Positions 1 to 14,372 of a DNA stretch of 64,000 nt are shown one piece after another (within the stretch, counting starts at the first letter, position 1; each line of letters begins with the position of its first letter). Origin of the DNA: Sapria himalayana (Eukaryota; Streptophyta; Magnoliopsida; Malpighiales; Rafflesiaceae); NCBI GenBank assembly GCA_029783825.1, contig JAREIK010010445.1, positions 1 through 64,000 on the forward strand, written 5' to 3'. A program made the translations under genes and the position numbers. The notes under the pieces were generated by a model. It did no database searches, was not told the DNA's origin, and saw only the letters and a program-made list of their open reading frames with translations.

Positions 1-3000
1 AATCTATTGTCTATCTGTCTATCTATGTTCTATCTAACAATCTATTTGTTCTATTTGTCTATCTATCTAGCTATTTATTGTATATTTGTTCTCTATCAAT
101 CTTTCAAATCTATAAATCTTTCTTAACTAGCTATTTCTATCATTCTACAGTCACTGTTTTACCATTTATTTGTGTGTATTATTCTATCTATTGTATAAAA
201 ATATCTTCTATCTTATATTTTTCTTCTATCTATACTATTAATTTGTCTATAGGTCTATCTTTCAAAATATATTATAGATCTTATCTACATGATCTATTAT
301 CAAACTATTAATCTTTTAATCTTTCTATTACCTATTTAAGCTATCTAACAACTCTATATATCTACCTAATTTCCTATCTATTATCTATCTGCCTTTTTGT
401 CTGTGTATTTATCTATCTTGTTATCATCCATTTTGTCTATTTGTCTATCTAACTATTTAACTATCTATCTATCTATTTTTTGTTTATTTGTCTATCTATG
501 TATCTGTCTAAATATTTGTCTAACTATATATATATATATATATTTGTCTTTCTTATTTTCTATCTATCTATATCTATCTATCTATCTGTGTATATTTCTA
601 TCTATATATCAGTCTATTTATCTATCTATATCTATATCTATTTATCTATCTGCCTATATATCAATCTATTTGTATATATGTCAATATATTTATTTATTTA
701 TCTGTCTATCTATCTATCTATATGTCTATTAATCTATCTATCTATCTATCATGCTATCTCTCTGTTAGTCCTTTTGGAAATCTTTCTATCTATCTTTGTA
801 TCTATATTTCTTTTTATCTATTTGTCTAACTATCTGCCTATATACCTATATTTCTATCTATCAATCTATATATCTATCAATCTTTCTATTTATTTGTCTA
901 TCTTTCTATCAATCTACATGTTATTTGTCTATCTGTGTTTCCATTTATCTTGATATCTGTCTATCTATCTATTTATCTGTCTATGTGTCTATCTATCTAT
1001 CTCTCTAACTATCTTTTTATCTTTTTGTCTAACGTTCTATCTATCTTTCTTAATATATGGTTATATATTAATCTACCTATCTTTTTATATGTATATATAA
1101 CTATATGTCTATCTTTCTATATAAATATTAGTCTATATCTCAATATTTATACAATCTATATGTATATATGTTTATATGTCTATTTGTTTATTAGTCTATC
1201 TATCGATCTATCAAACTTTCTGTGTCAATCTATCTATCTGTCTACCTGTTTATCTATTTATGTGTCTATGTGTATAAATGTCTATTTATCTATTTGTCTA
1301 ATTTTATATTTGTCTAACTATCTATCTAGATTTTTTTAAATATGTTGATTTATCTATCTATGTATATGTTTGTATATCTATCTATCTATTTTTCTATCCT
1401 TATATTTTTATATATTTCTACGTATCTATTTGTCTATATGTCTATTTTTTATCTATATATTTGTATAACTATCTATTTGTCTATCTTTCTATATTTGAAA
1501 CTATCTATCTTTCTATATGTCTATCAGTCTATAATTCAAGCTAATTATATATATACATATATATATATATATGTATGTATGTATGTATATGTGTATATAT
1601 ATACATATGTACATATATCTATCCATCTATATATTTTTCATCTATCTTACTATTTATCTTTCTATCTATCTATTAGTCTATCTATATATATGTCTATATG
1701 TCTATCTATCTATCTATCTATTTGTCAATTAGTATATCTATTTGTCTATATATCGATTTGTATATCTATCTATATACTAGTCTATCTATGTTTCTATCTA
1801 TCTGTCTATCTATCTTTTTATATCTCTATCTATCTATTTGTCTATCTATTTATCTATCTATTAATCAATTAATAAATGTATATATATGTCTATATGTTTA
1901 TCTATCAATCTTTCAATCTATCTATCTATTTATTTGTCTGTCTTTCAATATGTATATTAGTCTATAAGTTTATGTGTTTATCCATCCATCTATCTATGTA
2001 TATGTTTAGCTTTCTTTCAATCTCACTATTTAATTATATTTCTATCTAATAGTATATAAGTCTATCGATCAATCTATCTATGTTTCTATTTATATATATG
2101 TCTATATATCAATCTATCTATATGTCTATTTATCTATTTTTCTATGTAACTATCTGTCTATCTATCTATTGGTCTACCTATATATCTATCATTCTATCTA
2201 TCTTTCTATCTGTCTATCTATTTATATGTCTATGTGTCTATCTATCTATCTATATTTCTATCTATCTATCTATCTACCTATCAATTTATTTTTCTATCTA
2301 TCTATCTATTTGTTTATCTGTCTATCTACCTATTTCTCAATCTATCTATTAGACTATCTATCAATCTATTTTACTTTTTTCTATCTATCTATCTATATGT
2401 ATGTCTATCTATATGTCTATATATCTATATATCTGTCTAACTATCTATATATTTGTCGATATTTCTATCAGTTGATTTTTCTAACTATATATTTATCTTT
2501 CAATTTATATGGCAATCGATATTTCAGTCCCTTTATCTATCTATCTCTCTCTATATATGACTATGTCTATATTTGTATATCTATCTAACTTCCTATCTAT
2601 CTAATTTTTTATTTATCTATCTTTATATATATATATATATATATTTCTATCTATTTATTTATCTACCTATTTGTCTATTTATATATATGTCTATATATTA
2701 TCTATTGATCTGTTATCTATCTATTTATGTGTTTATATATTTATCTATCGATCTATTGTTTATCTGTCAATCAATCAATCTATCGATCTATCTGTCATAT
2801 GTCTATTTGTTTATCTACCTATATGTCTATCTTCTATCTCTCTATCTATTTATCTATATATCTATTAAATTATATATTTATCTATTTATTTTCCTTTCTA
2901 TCTATTTATGTGTTTATATATCTATGTGTCCTTTTAAATAGTAAATATATCTATCTATCTATTTATCTATCTATCTTTCTATATAACATTTTATCTACTA

Positions 3001-6000
3001 GTTTATTTGTTTATTTGTTTATCTATTTATCTATTTATCTATCTATCTTTTTATCTAACTATCTTTCTATCCATATTTTTATCTATCTATTTATCCATTT
3101 GTCTATCGATCTATCTATCTATCTGTGTATCTATCTAACTTTGAATTTGTCTATCTATCTATATGTCTATCTATATATTTAATTATCTATATATATATAT
3201 ATATGTTTCTATCTCTATCTATCGATCTATATATATCTCTATATGTCTTTCTATCTATCTATCTATATATTAATCTATCTGTCTATCTATTTACCTATCT
3301 CTCTATGTATATTTCTATATATTTTTCTATCTGTCTATCTATCAATCTATATATATATATATATATGTCTACCTATCTATATGTCTAATTATCTTTATGT
3401 CTATTTATCAATCAATCTATCTATATGTCTATTTTTCTATCTATTTTTTTCTATCATTCTCTTTAGTCAATCTATCTATTTGCTTATTTATCTATATATC
3501 TATATGTATTTCTAACCATAAATTTATTTATCTATCTGGCTAGTTGTATATCTATTTATTTATATATCTGTCTATCTATATCTCTATCAATTTGTCTATC
3601 TAATCTATTTAAATGTTCATTTATCTATATGTGTATCAATCTATATGTCTATCTATCTATCTATCTATATCTCTATCTATATATCTTTATATCTATTTAT
3701 CTATCTAACTATCTATATATATATCTCACTATCAATTTGTCTATTTATGTCTATTTGTCTATTTATATATCTTTCTATCTCTTTATATACCTATCTTATT
3801 GTCTATTTGTCTATTTTGCTATCTATTTAGTTATATGTTTTTCTAGTTATCTTATATTAGTCTATATGTCTATATGTCTATATCTCTATCTATCTATGTG
3901 TCTTTCTATCTATCTATCTATCTATCTATTTGTTTGTATATCGATCAATCTATCTATCTATCTATTTGTTGTCTATTTTATGTCTATTTGTCTATCTATC
4001 TATTTGTCTATCTATCATTTTGTTTATCTATCTATTAGTCTATCTATCTATTTGTCTATCTTTCTATATACTACCTATCTATCTATTTATTTATCTATTT
4101 GTCTATCTTAATATCTATATGTCCATATGAAAATCAAGCTATCTGTCTATCTATCTATATATCTATCTCTCTATCTATCTATGTGTCTATATATTTATTT
4201 GTCTATCTATCTATATATCTATCTTTATATCTTTCTATGTGTCTATATATCTATCTTTCTATCTATCTATCTGTCTATCTAACTATCTACCTTTCTATCT
4301 ATCTATTTGTGTATCTATCTAACTCTCTATTTGTCTATCTATCTATTTGCAATTTGTTTATATATCTATATGTTTATCTATCTATCTATCAATTTATATA
4401 TCTATCTATAAATTTATTAATCAATATATCTTTGTATCTTTCTTTCTGTCTATTTTAACATCTATCTAAAAATTTATCTATCTATTTGTCAATCTATATA
4501 TTTGTCTATCAATCTATTTGTCTATTTATCAATCTATCTAACTAACTAGCTATCTATCTATATGTTAATCTATGTAACTATCTATCTATCTAGCTATCTA
4601 TAAGCATATTATTCTATCTATTTATATATCTATTTGTCTAAATGATTATTGTCTATCTATCTATCTTTGTTACTATCTATCTATCTATCTTACTATCTAT
4701 CATTATATCTATCTAATTGTCTATCATTTTATATATCTATATTTATCTACTTGTCTAACTATATTTCTATCTATCAGTATGTTGCTCAATCTATTTATCT
4801 ATTTAGATATCAATGTAGCTATCTATCTATCTCTCTATCTATTTGTCTATTTATCTATCTAAATATCTATTTATCTTTCTATATCTCTCATCTATCTTAT
4901 CTCTCAATTTTGCTATCAATCTTTCTATCTATCAGTTTATCTATCTATCTATCTATTTATCTATCTATTTGTCTATGTATTTATTTATCTATTTGTCAAT
5001 CTATCTATATGTCTATCAATCAATCAATCTATTTATCTATCTATCTGTCTATCAATCTATCTACATTCCTATTTAATAATCTTACAATCTATCTATTTAT
5101 CTATTTATCTGTTGATCTATATATCTATCTATCTGTCTATCTATCTAACTAGCTAACTATTTATCTATTTATTTATTTATATGTCTATTTGACTAACATT
5201 CTAACTATCTATCTATTTATCTTTTTTTGCTATCTATTTATCTTACTATCAATCTTGCTATCAATTTGTTATATATATTACTGACAATCTTTCTTTCTAC
5301 TTTTTTATCTATCTACCTATGTTTCTATCTATATGACTTTCTGTCTATATGTGTTTATGTATATCTTCTTATATATCTTTTTTTATCTATCTATCTATCT
5401 ATTTATGCATATATCTTTCTATATATCTATTTACTTGTCTCTTTGTCTATATGTCTATCTATATTTGTGTCTATCTATCTATCTATCTACCTATCTATCT
5501 ATTTATATTTCTATCTATTTGTCTATTTATCTATCTATTTATCTAACTATTTGTCTATCTATCTATTAGTCTATCTATCTATTTGCATATCTATTTGCCT
5601 ATCTATTTGCCTATCTTTTTATATGTATTTCTTTATATATGTCTACATGTCTATCTATATATCTATGTATCTATATATCTATTTATTTATATATCTAGCA
5701 ATCTATTTATCTGTCTATATGTCTAATTATGAATTTATTAGTCTATTTGTCTATCATCTAAACTGTCTATTTGTATATCTATATATCTATCTATCTTATT
5801 ATTTTAATACTTGTCTATCTACCTAAATGTCTTTTTGCCTATCTATCTATTTATAAATCTTTGTATCTATCTTTCTCTCTATCTATCTGTCTATTTATGT
5901 ATCTTTCTATGTGACTATGTTTCTATGTGTCTTTGTGACAATTTGTCTAAGTGTTTTTGTGTCTACATCTTTATGTGTCTATGAGTATGTATCTATTTAT

Positions 6001-6765
6001 TTATCTATCTATATATCTATCTATCTATTTCTATATATATATCGATCTATCTATCTTCTTATTTGTCTATTTGTCTATCTATTTATTTATCTATAGGTCT
6101 ATTTATCTATTTGTCTACCTATCTATTAGTCTATCTATATTTCTACCTATTTATTTGTCTATCAGTATATCTATCTATCTATATATTTGTCTATCTATCT
6201 ATCTTATTATCTCTCAATAAATCAATATATTTGTTTATTTGTCTATCTGTCTATCTATCAATTTCTCTATCTATTTATTTGTATATCTGTATATGTATCT
6301 GTCTATCTATCTTTCTATTTGAGTTTAAATATATCTAGTTATTAGTTAATGTGTCTATCGGTCTATCTATTGATCTAACTAATTGTCTATCTAACTTTCA
6401 ATCTGTGTATTTGTCTATTTAATTATATATTTATTTGTCTATCTATCAATATATCTATATGACTATCTGTCTAGCTGTCTATCTATCTATATGTTTATCT
6501 GTATATCTATTTATCTATCTATATCTCTATTTATATTTTTATTTGTCTATCTATCTATCTATCTGAATATATGTCTATCTCTAAACCTATCTATCTATGT
6601 AACTATCTACCTTTTAAACTATCAATCTATCTACCTATCTAATTGCCTTTCTATATATTAGTCTATTTATTTATTTGTCTATCTTATAATCTATCTATTT
6701 GTCTATCTATCTGTCTATCTATCTATCAATTTGTCTATCGATCTATCTGTCTATCTAATATCTAT
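1..6765 (+). repeat. Degenerate (TCTA)n array, block 1
   Basis: Nearly the whole stretch is built of TCTA units, with common variants TTTA, TCAA, TGTC, TTTG and TATA. The unit has no stop codon in any forward frame, so long ORFs translating as Tyr-Leu-Ser-Ile repeats arise by chance. Short pure AT runs (for example near 525-545 and 2625-2645) break the array. The first ~400 bases are the most diverged. The array runs off the left edge of the window. Confidence 0.95.
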
Positions 6766-6829
6766 TGTTGTGTAATTCTACTCTCAATGTTTATGATTTA
6801 ATATTCTATTAGTTTATATGTCTATCGAT
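6766..6829. other. Array strand-switch junction
   Basis: A short non-repeat spacer follows block 1 and includes the phrase TAATATTCTATTAGTTTA at 6799-6816. At 6825-6832 the palindrome TCGATCGA marks the exact place where TCTA units on the top strand give way to TAGA units. This is the form expected of a head-to-head, fold-back inversion junction. Confidence 0.75.
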
Positions 6830-7535
6830 CGACAGATAGAAAAATAAATATATAGACAAATCGGCATATAGATAGACATATAGAAAGAAAGAAAGTAGAT
6901 AGATAGATAAATAGGTAGATAGATACGCAAATAAACAGATAGGTAAATATAGAAAAAGATAGATAGATAGATAGTTCACATATACACAAATAGATAGATT
7001 GAAAAATTTATAGATACATAGACATATAGCTAGATAGATAGATAGCCATATAGAAAGACATAAATATATAGATAGATAGATAGATAGATAGAATTTTTTA
7101 TAAACAAATAGATAGAAAGAAAAATAGATAAACATATAAAAAGATATATATACAAATAGAATTATATGCATATAAAGAGATAGACAAATAGATAGCTAGA
7201 CTAATAGATAGATAGTCTTATAGATAAATAAAAAGATATATAGATTGATAGAAAGATAGAAAGACAAATATATAGATAGGGAGATATATATATATATATA
7301 GATAGAAAGATAGATAATTAGATAGATAGATAGATATATGGATAAATAGATAGATATATAGACATATAGATAGATATATAGATAAATAGCTAGTCAAATA
7401 GATAGATAGACCGATAGATAAAAATATTTTTAGACAAATAGATAGGTAGATAGATACAAAAATGGATATATAGATAGATAGATAGATATATCTATAGATA
7501 GATTGATAGGTAGATAGATAGACATATCGATGCAT

Positions 7536-7569
<34 letters not shown>

Positions 7570-8160
7570 GATAGTTTCACAATAAGATTCATAGATTGAC
7601 AAACATATAGATAGATATATAGATTGTTAGATATATAAATAGATAGATAGAAAGATAGATTAAAATATAGATAGACATATAAAAAGATAGATGGATAGAT
7701 AGATAAACAGACTGATAGATAGATAGATAGACTAATAGGTAGGTAGGTAGGTAGATAGAGAGAGAGATATACATATTGACATATAGGCAGTTAAGTAAAT
7801 AATTAGAAAGAAAAAAAGAAAGATAGAAAGATAGATAGAAAGATATACAAATAGTTACATAGATAGCTAGATAGATAGTTAGATAAAAAGAAACAAAAAA
7901 TAGATACACAAATAGATATTTATAAAGATATTTACAGAAATAGATAGAAAGATTATAGATAAAAAAATAAAATTACAGATATATAGACTTATAGACTAAT
8001 AGACTCAAAGAATGATAGATAGAAAAATAGTATGATTATTAGATATATAGAGAGATATACAAATAGACACATAGATAGTTATACAAATAGATAGTTAGAC
8101 ATGGCTAGATAAAAAATTTATAAATTGGTAGATAGATAGATAGATAGAATAATAAACATA
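6830..8160 (-). repeat. Inverted (TAGA)n array, block 2
   Basis: This is the same tetranucleotide family as block 1 but read on the minus strand: the top strand shows TAGA, with CAAA, GAAA and TATA variants. The stop-free frames are now on the minus strand. It ends in a more AT-rich, less regular stretch at about 8155-8280. Confidence 0.93.
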
Positions 8161-8434
8161 TACATATATACATATATAGATCTATAGACATATAAATAAA
8201 TAGAAATTTATTTATATCTAATATTCTATTAGTTTATTATTTATATCTAATAAATAGATAAAATTTGTCTATATATATGTCTATCTAATATTCTATTAGT
8301 TTATGATTTAATAGAATCAGAAGAAGAAGAAAATAAAAAACATAAAAGGGTGATAAATCCACAATCCAATAAACTATGATAGAAAAACAAACCATAGCAA
8401 AATCATTGAAAATAACATGGTTCATTATATAACA
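8161..8434. other. Unique spacer at second strand switch
   Basis: The phrase TAATATTCTATTAGTTTA, seen at the first strand switch, recurs at 8219-8236 and 8286-8303, followed by about 130 bases of purine-rich, A-rich unique sequence. No coding potential was recognised. The shared phrase links both edges of the inverted block. Confidence 0.6.
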
Positions 8435-11308
8435 ATCTTTCTATTTATCTGTCTATCTATCAATCTATATTTCTAATAATGTATCTATCTATCTATCGAT
8501 CTAGCTGTGTGCATATTTGTTTGTCTATCTATATGTCTGTCTATCTATCTATCTATATATCTATCTAGCAATCTATATATCAATCTATCTATCTAATTAT
8601 CTTTTTATCTACATATCTATCTGTCTGTATATATATATATTTTTCTTTCTTTCTATCTATCTATATATATGTCTATTATTATGTATCTTATCTATTTATC
8701 TATTTGATAATCAATCTATATAATAATCTTCATATCTATCTTTCAAATAATCTAACAATCTATTTGTCTCTCTATCTATCTATTTATTTTTCTTTCATTC
8801 TTTATTTCTTTCTATCTATTTATCTATCTATCCATCTATATATCTATCAAACTCTATATCAATCTATATACAAATTTCTCTATCGATTTATCTATCAATA
8901 TTTCTATTTATTTGTCTATCAATTTGTCAATTAATCTATATATCTATCTATTTATCTATCTGTCTATCTATCTATCTATATATCTATCTATCGATCTATC
9001 CATCTATTTATCTATCTAACTATCCATCTATCTATCTATCTATTATCTATCTATTTCTATCTATCTATCTATCTATCTGTCTAGCTGTCTATCTATCTAC
9101 CTATATTTCTATCTGTTTATTTATATGTCTATCTATATGTTAATCTATCTATCTATATATGTATCTTTTTGTCTAATAATTTGTCTATCTCTCTGTTTAT
9201 CTATTTGTATATCTTTGTCTCTATCTATCAATCTATCCATCCATCTATCTATCTGTCTATCTATATGTCTATCTATCTATTTTTCTATCTATCTATCTAT
9301 CTTTTTATATATCTAGCTACCTATTTTTTTTGATCTATCAATATATCAATTTGTCTATCTATTTATCTATTTTTTATCAATTTATCTGTCTATATATTTT
9401 TCTATCTATCTATCTATCTATTTATCTATATGACTTTTTTTCTATCTATATATGATTCTATCTATTTGTATATCTATCTATTTATCTATATATCTATTTA
9501 TCTATCATTCTATCTATCTATCAATCTGTCTATCTATCTTCCAATCTATTTATCATTCTATCTATCTATATATCTATATTTTTATCTATCTATCTATTTA
9601 TCTATTTATTTATTTATCTATCTATCTATTTGATTATCTATGAATCTATATATTTGTCTATCTATCCATCTATCAATCTATCTATCTAATAATCTATCGA
9701 TCTATCTATCCATCTATCTATTTATGTATCTATCAATTTGTTTGTTTGTATATCAATCAATCTACATATCTATATAGCAATCTATTTATAAATCTATATA
9801 TCAAACTATTTATTAATCTTTTTATCAATCTTTATATTAATCTTTTTATCTTTCTTTTTATCTTTCTATCTATCTATCTTTTTGTCTGTCTATCTATTAT
9901 TATCTATCTGTCTTTATTTCTATAAATCTATTTGTCTGTCTATCTATTTATCTGTCTATTTATATGTTCGAGTATCTATCTTTTAACTGTATATCTGACT
10001 ATCTATCTATTTATATATCTATCAATTTATCTCGGTGTCTATTTATTTGTATATCTATATGTCTATCTACCTATCTATCTATATGTTGATCTATCTGTAT
10101 ATATATATATATCTAATAATCTTTCTATTAATTTGTATAATAATTTTACTAACTTTCTATCTATACCTCTATTGATCTATCTTTCAATCTATCTATCTAT
10201 ATATCTAATTATCTATCAATGTTATCTATCTATCTATGTATCAATATGTCTATCAATTAAACTATTTGTCTATCAATCTGTATATCAATATTTTTATTTA
10301 TATGTGTATCTATCTGTCATTCTATATGTTTATCAATCTGTCTATCTATCTGTCTATCTATATGTCTATTTATCCATCTATCTTTCTGTATATCAATGTA
10401 TCTATCTAAATTTCTATATATCTTTATGTCAATCTATTTGTCTATATATATATATATATATATCTATATCTATCTATCTATTTATTTATCTATTTGTCAA
10501 TCTATCTATCTATCTTTATATCAATCACTCTATCTTTCTATCTATAAATATGTCTATCAATCTATCTATCAATCTATCTATCCATTTGTTTATCTATCTA
10601 TATATTTATCTGTCTATTTATTTGTTTATCTTTCTATCTATCTTTCTATCTATCTTCATATATTTCTATTTATCAATCTATCTAACAATCTTTCTATCTA
10701 TCTGTCTATCTACCGATCTATCTATCTTTTTTCTTTCTATCAATCAATCAATCTATATTTTATTCTATCTTTTTATCTATATGTCGATCTATCTTTCAAT
10801 TTATTTGTCTTTCTATCTATCTATATATATAGTTGTTTTTGTATCTATCTCTCTTTCTATATTTATAAATATCTATCTTTCTATTTATCTTTCCATCATT
10901 CTATCCGTCTATATTTCTATATCTCAATCTATTTCTCTATCATACTTTTTGTCTATCTATCAATCAGTCTTTCTATCTATATATCTATTTATCTATCTAT
11001 TTGTGTTTCTATCTATCTATCTGTATATTTATTTATCTATCTATATATAAATCAATCTAACTATCTATCTATATGTCTGTCAATAAATCTATCTATCAAT
11101 CTAAATATCAATTTTTCTATAAAACAATCTTTCATCCTATCTATCTAACTATTTGACTATCTATTTGACTATCAAGCAATCTATCAATCTATCTATCTAT
11201 TTGTTAATCAATCTATCTTTCTTTTTTTCTGCCTATTTGTCTGTCAATCAATCTCTCTTTCTATCTATTAATAAATTTGTCTTTCTATCTATCTATCAGT
11301 CTTTATAC

Positions 11309-11352
<44 letters not shown>

Positions 11353-13500
11353 CTCTCTCTCTATTTATTTATCTATCTGACTATCTATCAATCTATCTGT
11401 CTATCTTTTTATCGATCTATCTGTCTATATATCTATCTATATGTCTATCTATCTATCTATTTATCTATATGCCTATCTATTTATCTATCAATCTATATAT
11501 TAGTCTATCTATATATCTATCTATCTATAAATCTTTCTATATGTCTATCTATCGATATATATTTTTGTCTATCTATCTATCTATATTTCTATCTATCTAT
11601 CTATATATTTGTATATCTATCTGTGTATCTATTTATCTATGTATTTATCGATTTATCTATTTATCTTTTTATCTATATGTCTATCTATTTATCTATCTAT
11701 CTATTTGTCTATTTTTGTGTATATGTATTTATCTATTTAATTAATCTATCTAACTATCTAATAATCTGTCAATCTATCTATCTATATGTCAATATATCTT
11801 TCTCTCTATCTATCTATATATCTATCAATATATCTATCTATGTATCTATCTAATTATCTATCAATCTATCTTTCAATATGCACTATCAATCTGTCTATTA
11901 ATTTGTCTATCAATTTTCTATCAATCTATCTATCAATCTTTCTCTCAATCCATCTATCTATCTATCTACATGTCAATCTATATTTCTATCTATCTATATG
12001 TCTATCTATTTAATTTTTTTTCTAACTATCCATCATTCTTTATATCTTTTTATCTATTCATCTATCTATTTATCTGTCTGTCTATCAATCTTTCTATCTA
12101 TCTAATTTTCTATCTATCTATCTCTCTATCTATCAATTTGACTATATTTCTGTTTATCTATCTGTCTATCAATATTTATTTATCGATATATCTATTTGTC
12201 TGTGTGTCAATCTATCTATCTATCAATTTATCTATCTATTTATCTATCTATTTATCTATCAATATTTTTATCTATCTATCTATTTAAATTTTAATAAGTC
12301 AATCTATCTATATATCTATTTGTTTATCTATATATCTCTATATCTATCTGTCATTATATATGCCGATCTATCCATCTATCAATCTGTGTGTCTATCTATC
12401 AATCTATATATTTATCTCTCAATTTATCTATTTTTTTATTTGTCTATCTATCTATGTATTTGTCTAATAATATATCTATCTAACTATCTATCTATATCAC
12501 TATTTGCCTATCTATCTTTCTATCTATCTGTCTATGTATCTATCTAATTATTTGTCTATTTATCTATGTATCTATCTGTCTATCTATCTGTCTATATATA
12601 TATATATCTAATTATTTATCTATCTATATGTCTATCTATCTGTCTCTCTTCTATCTTTCTATCTATTTTTCTATTTACCTATCTAAATGTCTATCTATTG
12701 ATTTAAGTATCTATCTATCAAGTATTCAATCTTTATCTATCTATCTATCGATATATTTGTCTATCCATCTTTCTTTCTATTTGTCTATTTATCTATCTAT
12801 CTATTTATTTATCTATCTATCTATTTATTTATCTATCTATCTCTCATTCTCTCTCTCTATCTATGTATCTATCTATATATGTGTCTGTCTTTCTGTCTAT
12901 CTACCTATCAAAATTTTTATCTATCTTTTTATCTATCTATTTTTCTCTCTATCAATCTATCTATATATCTTTATATCTATTTATCTATCTATCTATCTAA
13001 CTATCTATATGTCTATCTATATCACTATCTATCTATCTCTCTATCTATCTATATGTATAACTATCTCTCTATAATCTATTTATCTATATGTCTATCTATC
13101 TGTCTATTAATCTGGCTATCTATCTTTCTATCGATCACTCTATCTATCTATTTATTATCTGTCTATATATCTGTCTATATATATGTCTATTTGTCTATCT
13201 TTATATCTATTTATCTTTCTGTCTATCTATCTATTTATTTATCTATCTATCTACTTATTTATCTATCTATCTATTTTTTGGTCAATCTATCTCTCTATTG
13301 AGCTATCTATCTATTGATCTATCTATATGTCTGTAAATCTATCTATTTATATTTTGTGTATCTATCTATCTATTTATATATTTATGTATCTATTTATCTA
13401 TCTATCTGTTTACCTATCTATAATCTATCTATCTGTTTATCAATCAGTCTATCTCTTTTTCTATCTATCTATCTATCTATATGTTTGTCTATCTATTTAT
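8435..13500 (+). repeat. Degenerate (TCTA)n array, block 3
   Basis: TCTA array back in top-strand orientation, with the same variant units as block 1. It contains a pure TA run followed by CT repeats at about 11309-11361, and several open but repeat-derived frames, the longest 372 codons at 9932-11050. It stops abruptly at 13500 against the left end of CACTA element A. Confidence 0.95.
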
Positions 13501-13509
13501 AAATTAGGA

Positions 13510-13675
13510 GGAATTAGCGAATAAAAATTACCGACAAATTTCTGACCATTTAACGACCAAAAATATATTACCATGAAAAATATGTCAGTAATGTAGCTTT
13601 CCAAAATATTTATAACGATGTAATTACCGACCATTTACAAACCAAAATTTTGGTTGGTAATTCCTAGGTTAAATT
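13510..13675. repeat. Left subterminal repeats of element A
   Basis: The motifs TTACCGAC, GACCATTTAACGACC, TTACCGACCATTT and the inverted GGTTGGTAATT recur within about 160 bases. In CACTA elements, short subterminal repeats in both orientations are the binding sites of the TNPA-type protein. That role is inferred here. Confidence 0.75.
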
Positions 13676-14195
13676 TTTAGATTTATAAAAAAATTGCTAA
13701 GTCATTAACACTTAGCAAAATTTCCCTCTTTCAAATTTCAAACAAGAGGCAAAATGCGACTACACGGAAACAACCTAGAAATTCTATATCTTGTGTTACC
13801 ATGTAATTTTTTCATTGTTCTTCTACTTCGGAATGCTATATATATATCTTCGTCTCTCTGAATTTTATTAGCACTATCGAATTTTCATTTTTACACAATA
13901 ATCGGGTATTTGCTTTTTGTAATTCTCCCTAGATTTTCTTTCTTTTTGCTTCTATTTTCATTTAACCTATATGATTTTGACTCTACACCATTAATGAAAT
14001 TATAAATTGTCAGTGTAATCTTTGTTCTTCTACTATTTAAATTTTTAGGGTTTTATAGATTTCTAATACTAAATGTTTACATTTTGTTCTCTCCTTCTAT
14101 AGCTTAAGAAAATATATAATGCTTGATGATTTCTGCTTCTTTAAATTAAGAAAAATTAAACTTAATGTTAAATGGTTATATTTTTGCTTTCTCCT
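13676..14195 (+). other. 5' non-coding region of element A (shared with B)
   Basis: About 500 bases of AT-rich non-repeat sequence. Segments such as TCTCTCTGAATT, CGGGTATT, ATGATTTTGACTC and TAATCTTTGTTCTTC reappear in the same order at 30890-31180, which shows that B is a copy of the same family. It could hold the element promoter or leader, but no firm TATA box or exon could be assigned. Confidence 0.6.
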
Positions 14196-14339
14196 AATAA
14201 ATTATAAAATGTAATAGTATATATAAAGTTTTATACATTTATATAATCGTATGACATTATATATAAATGTCTACTTTAATTTATATAAAAGCATTACATT
14301 ATATATAAACACTGATATGTTTATATAAACATATAATAT

Positions 14340-14372
<33 letters not shown>

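Noticed and set aside
9932..11050. 372-codon open frame and dozens like it in the arrays, predicted as Tyr/Leu/Ser/Ile-rich membrane proteins
   Set aside because: TCTA repeats contain no stop in any of three frames, all three frames give the same residues, and overlapping frames are open together. There is no unique sequence, so these are artefacts of the repeat.
1..13500. CRISPR-like array
   Set aside because: There are no constant repeats with unique spacers; the unit is 4 bases and diverges gradually, and the context is a plant nuclear genome.
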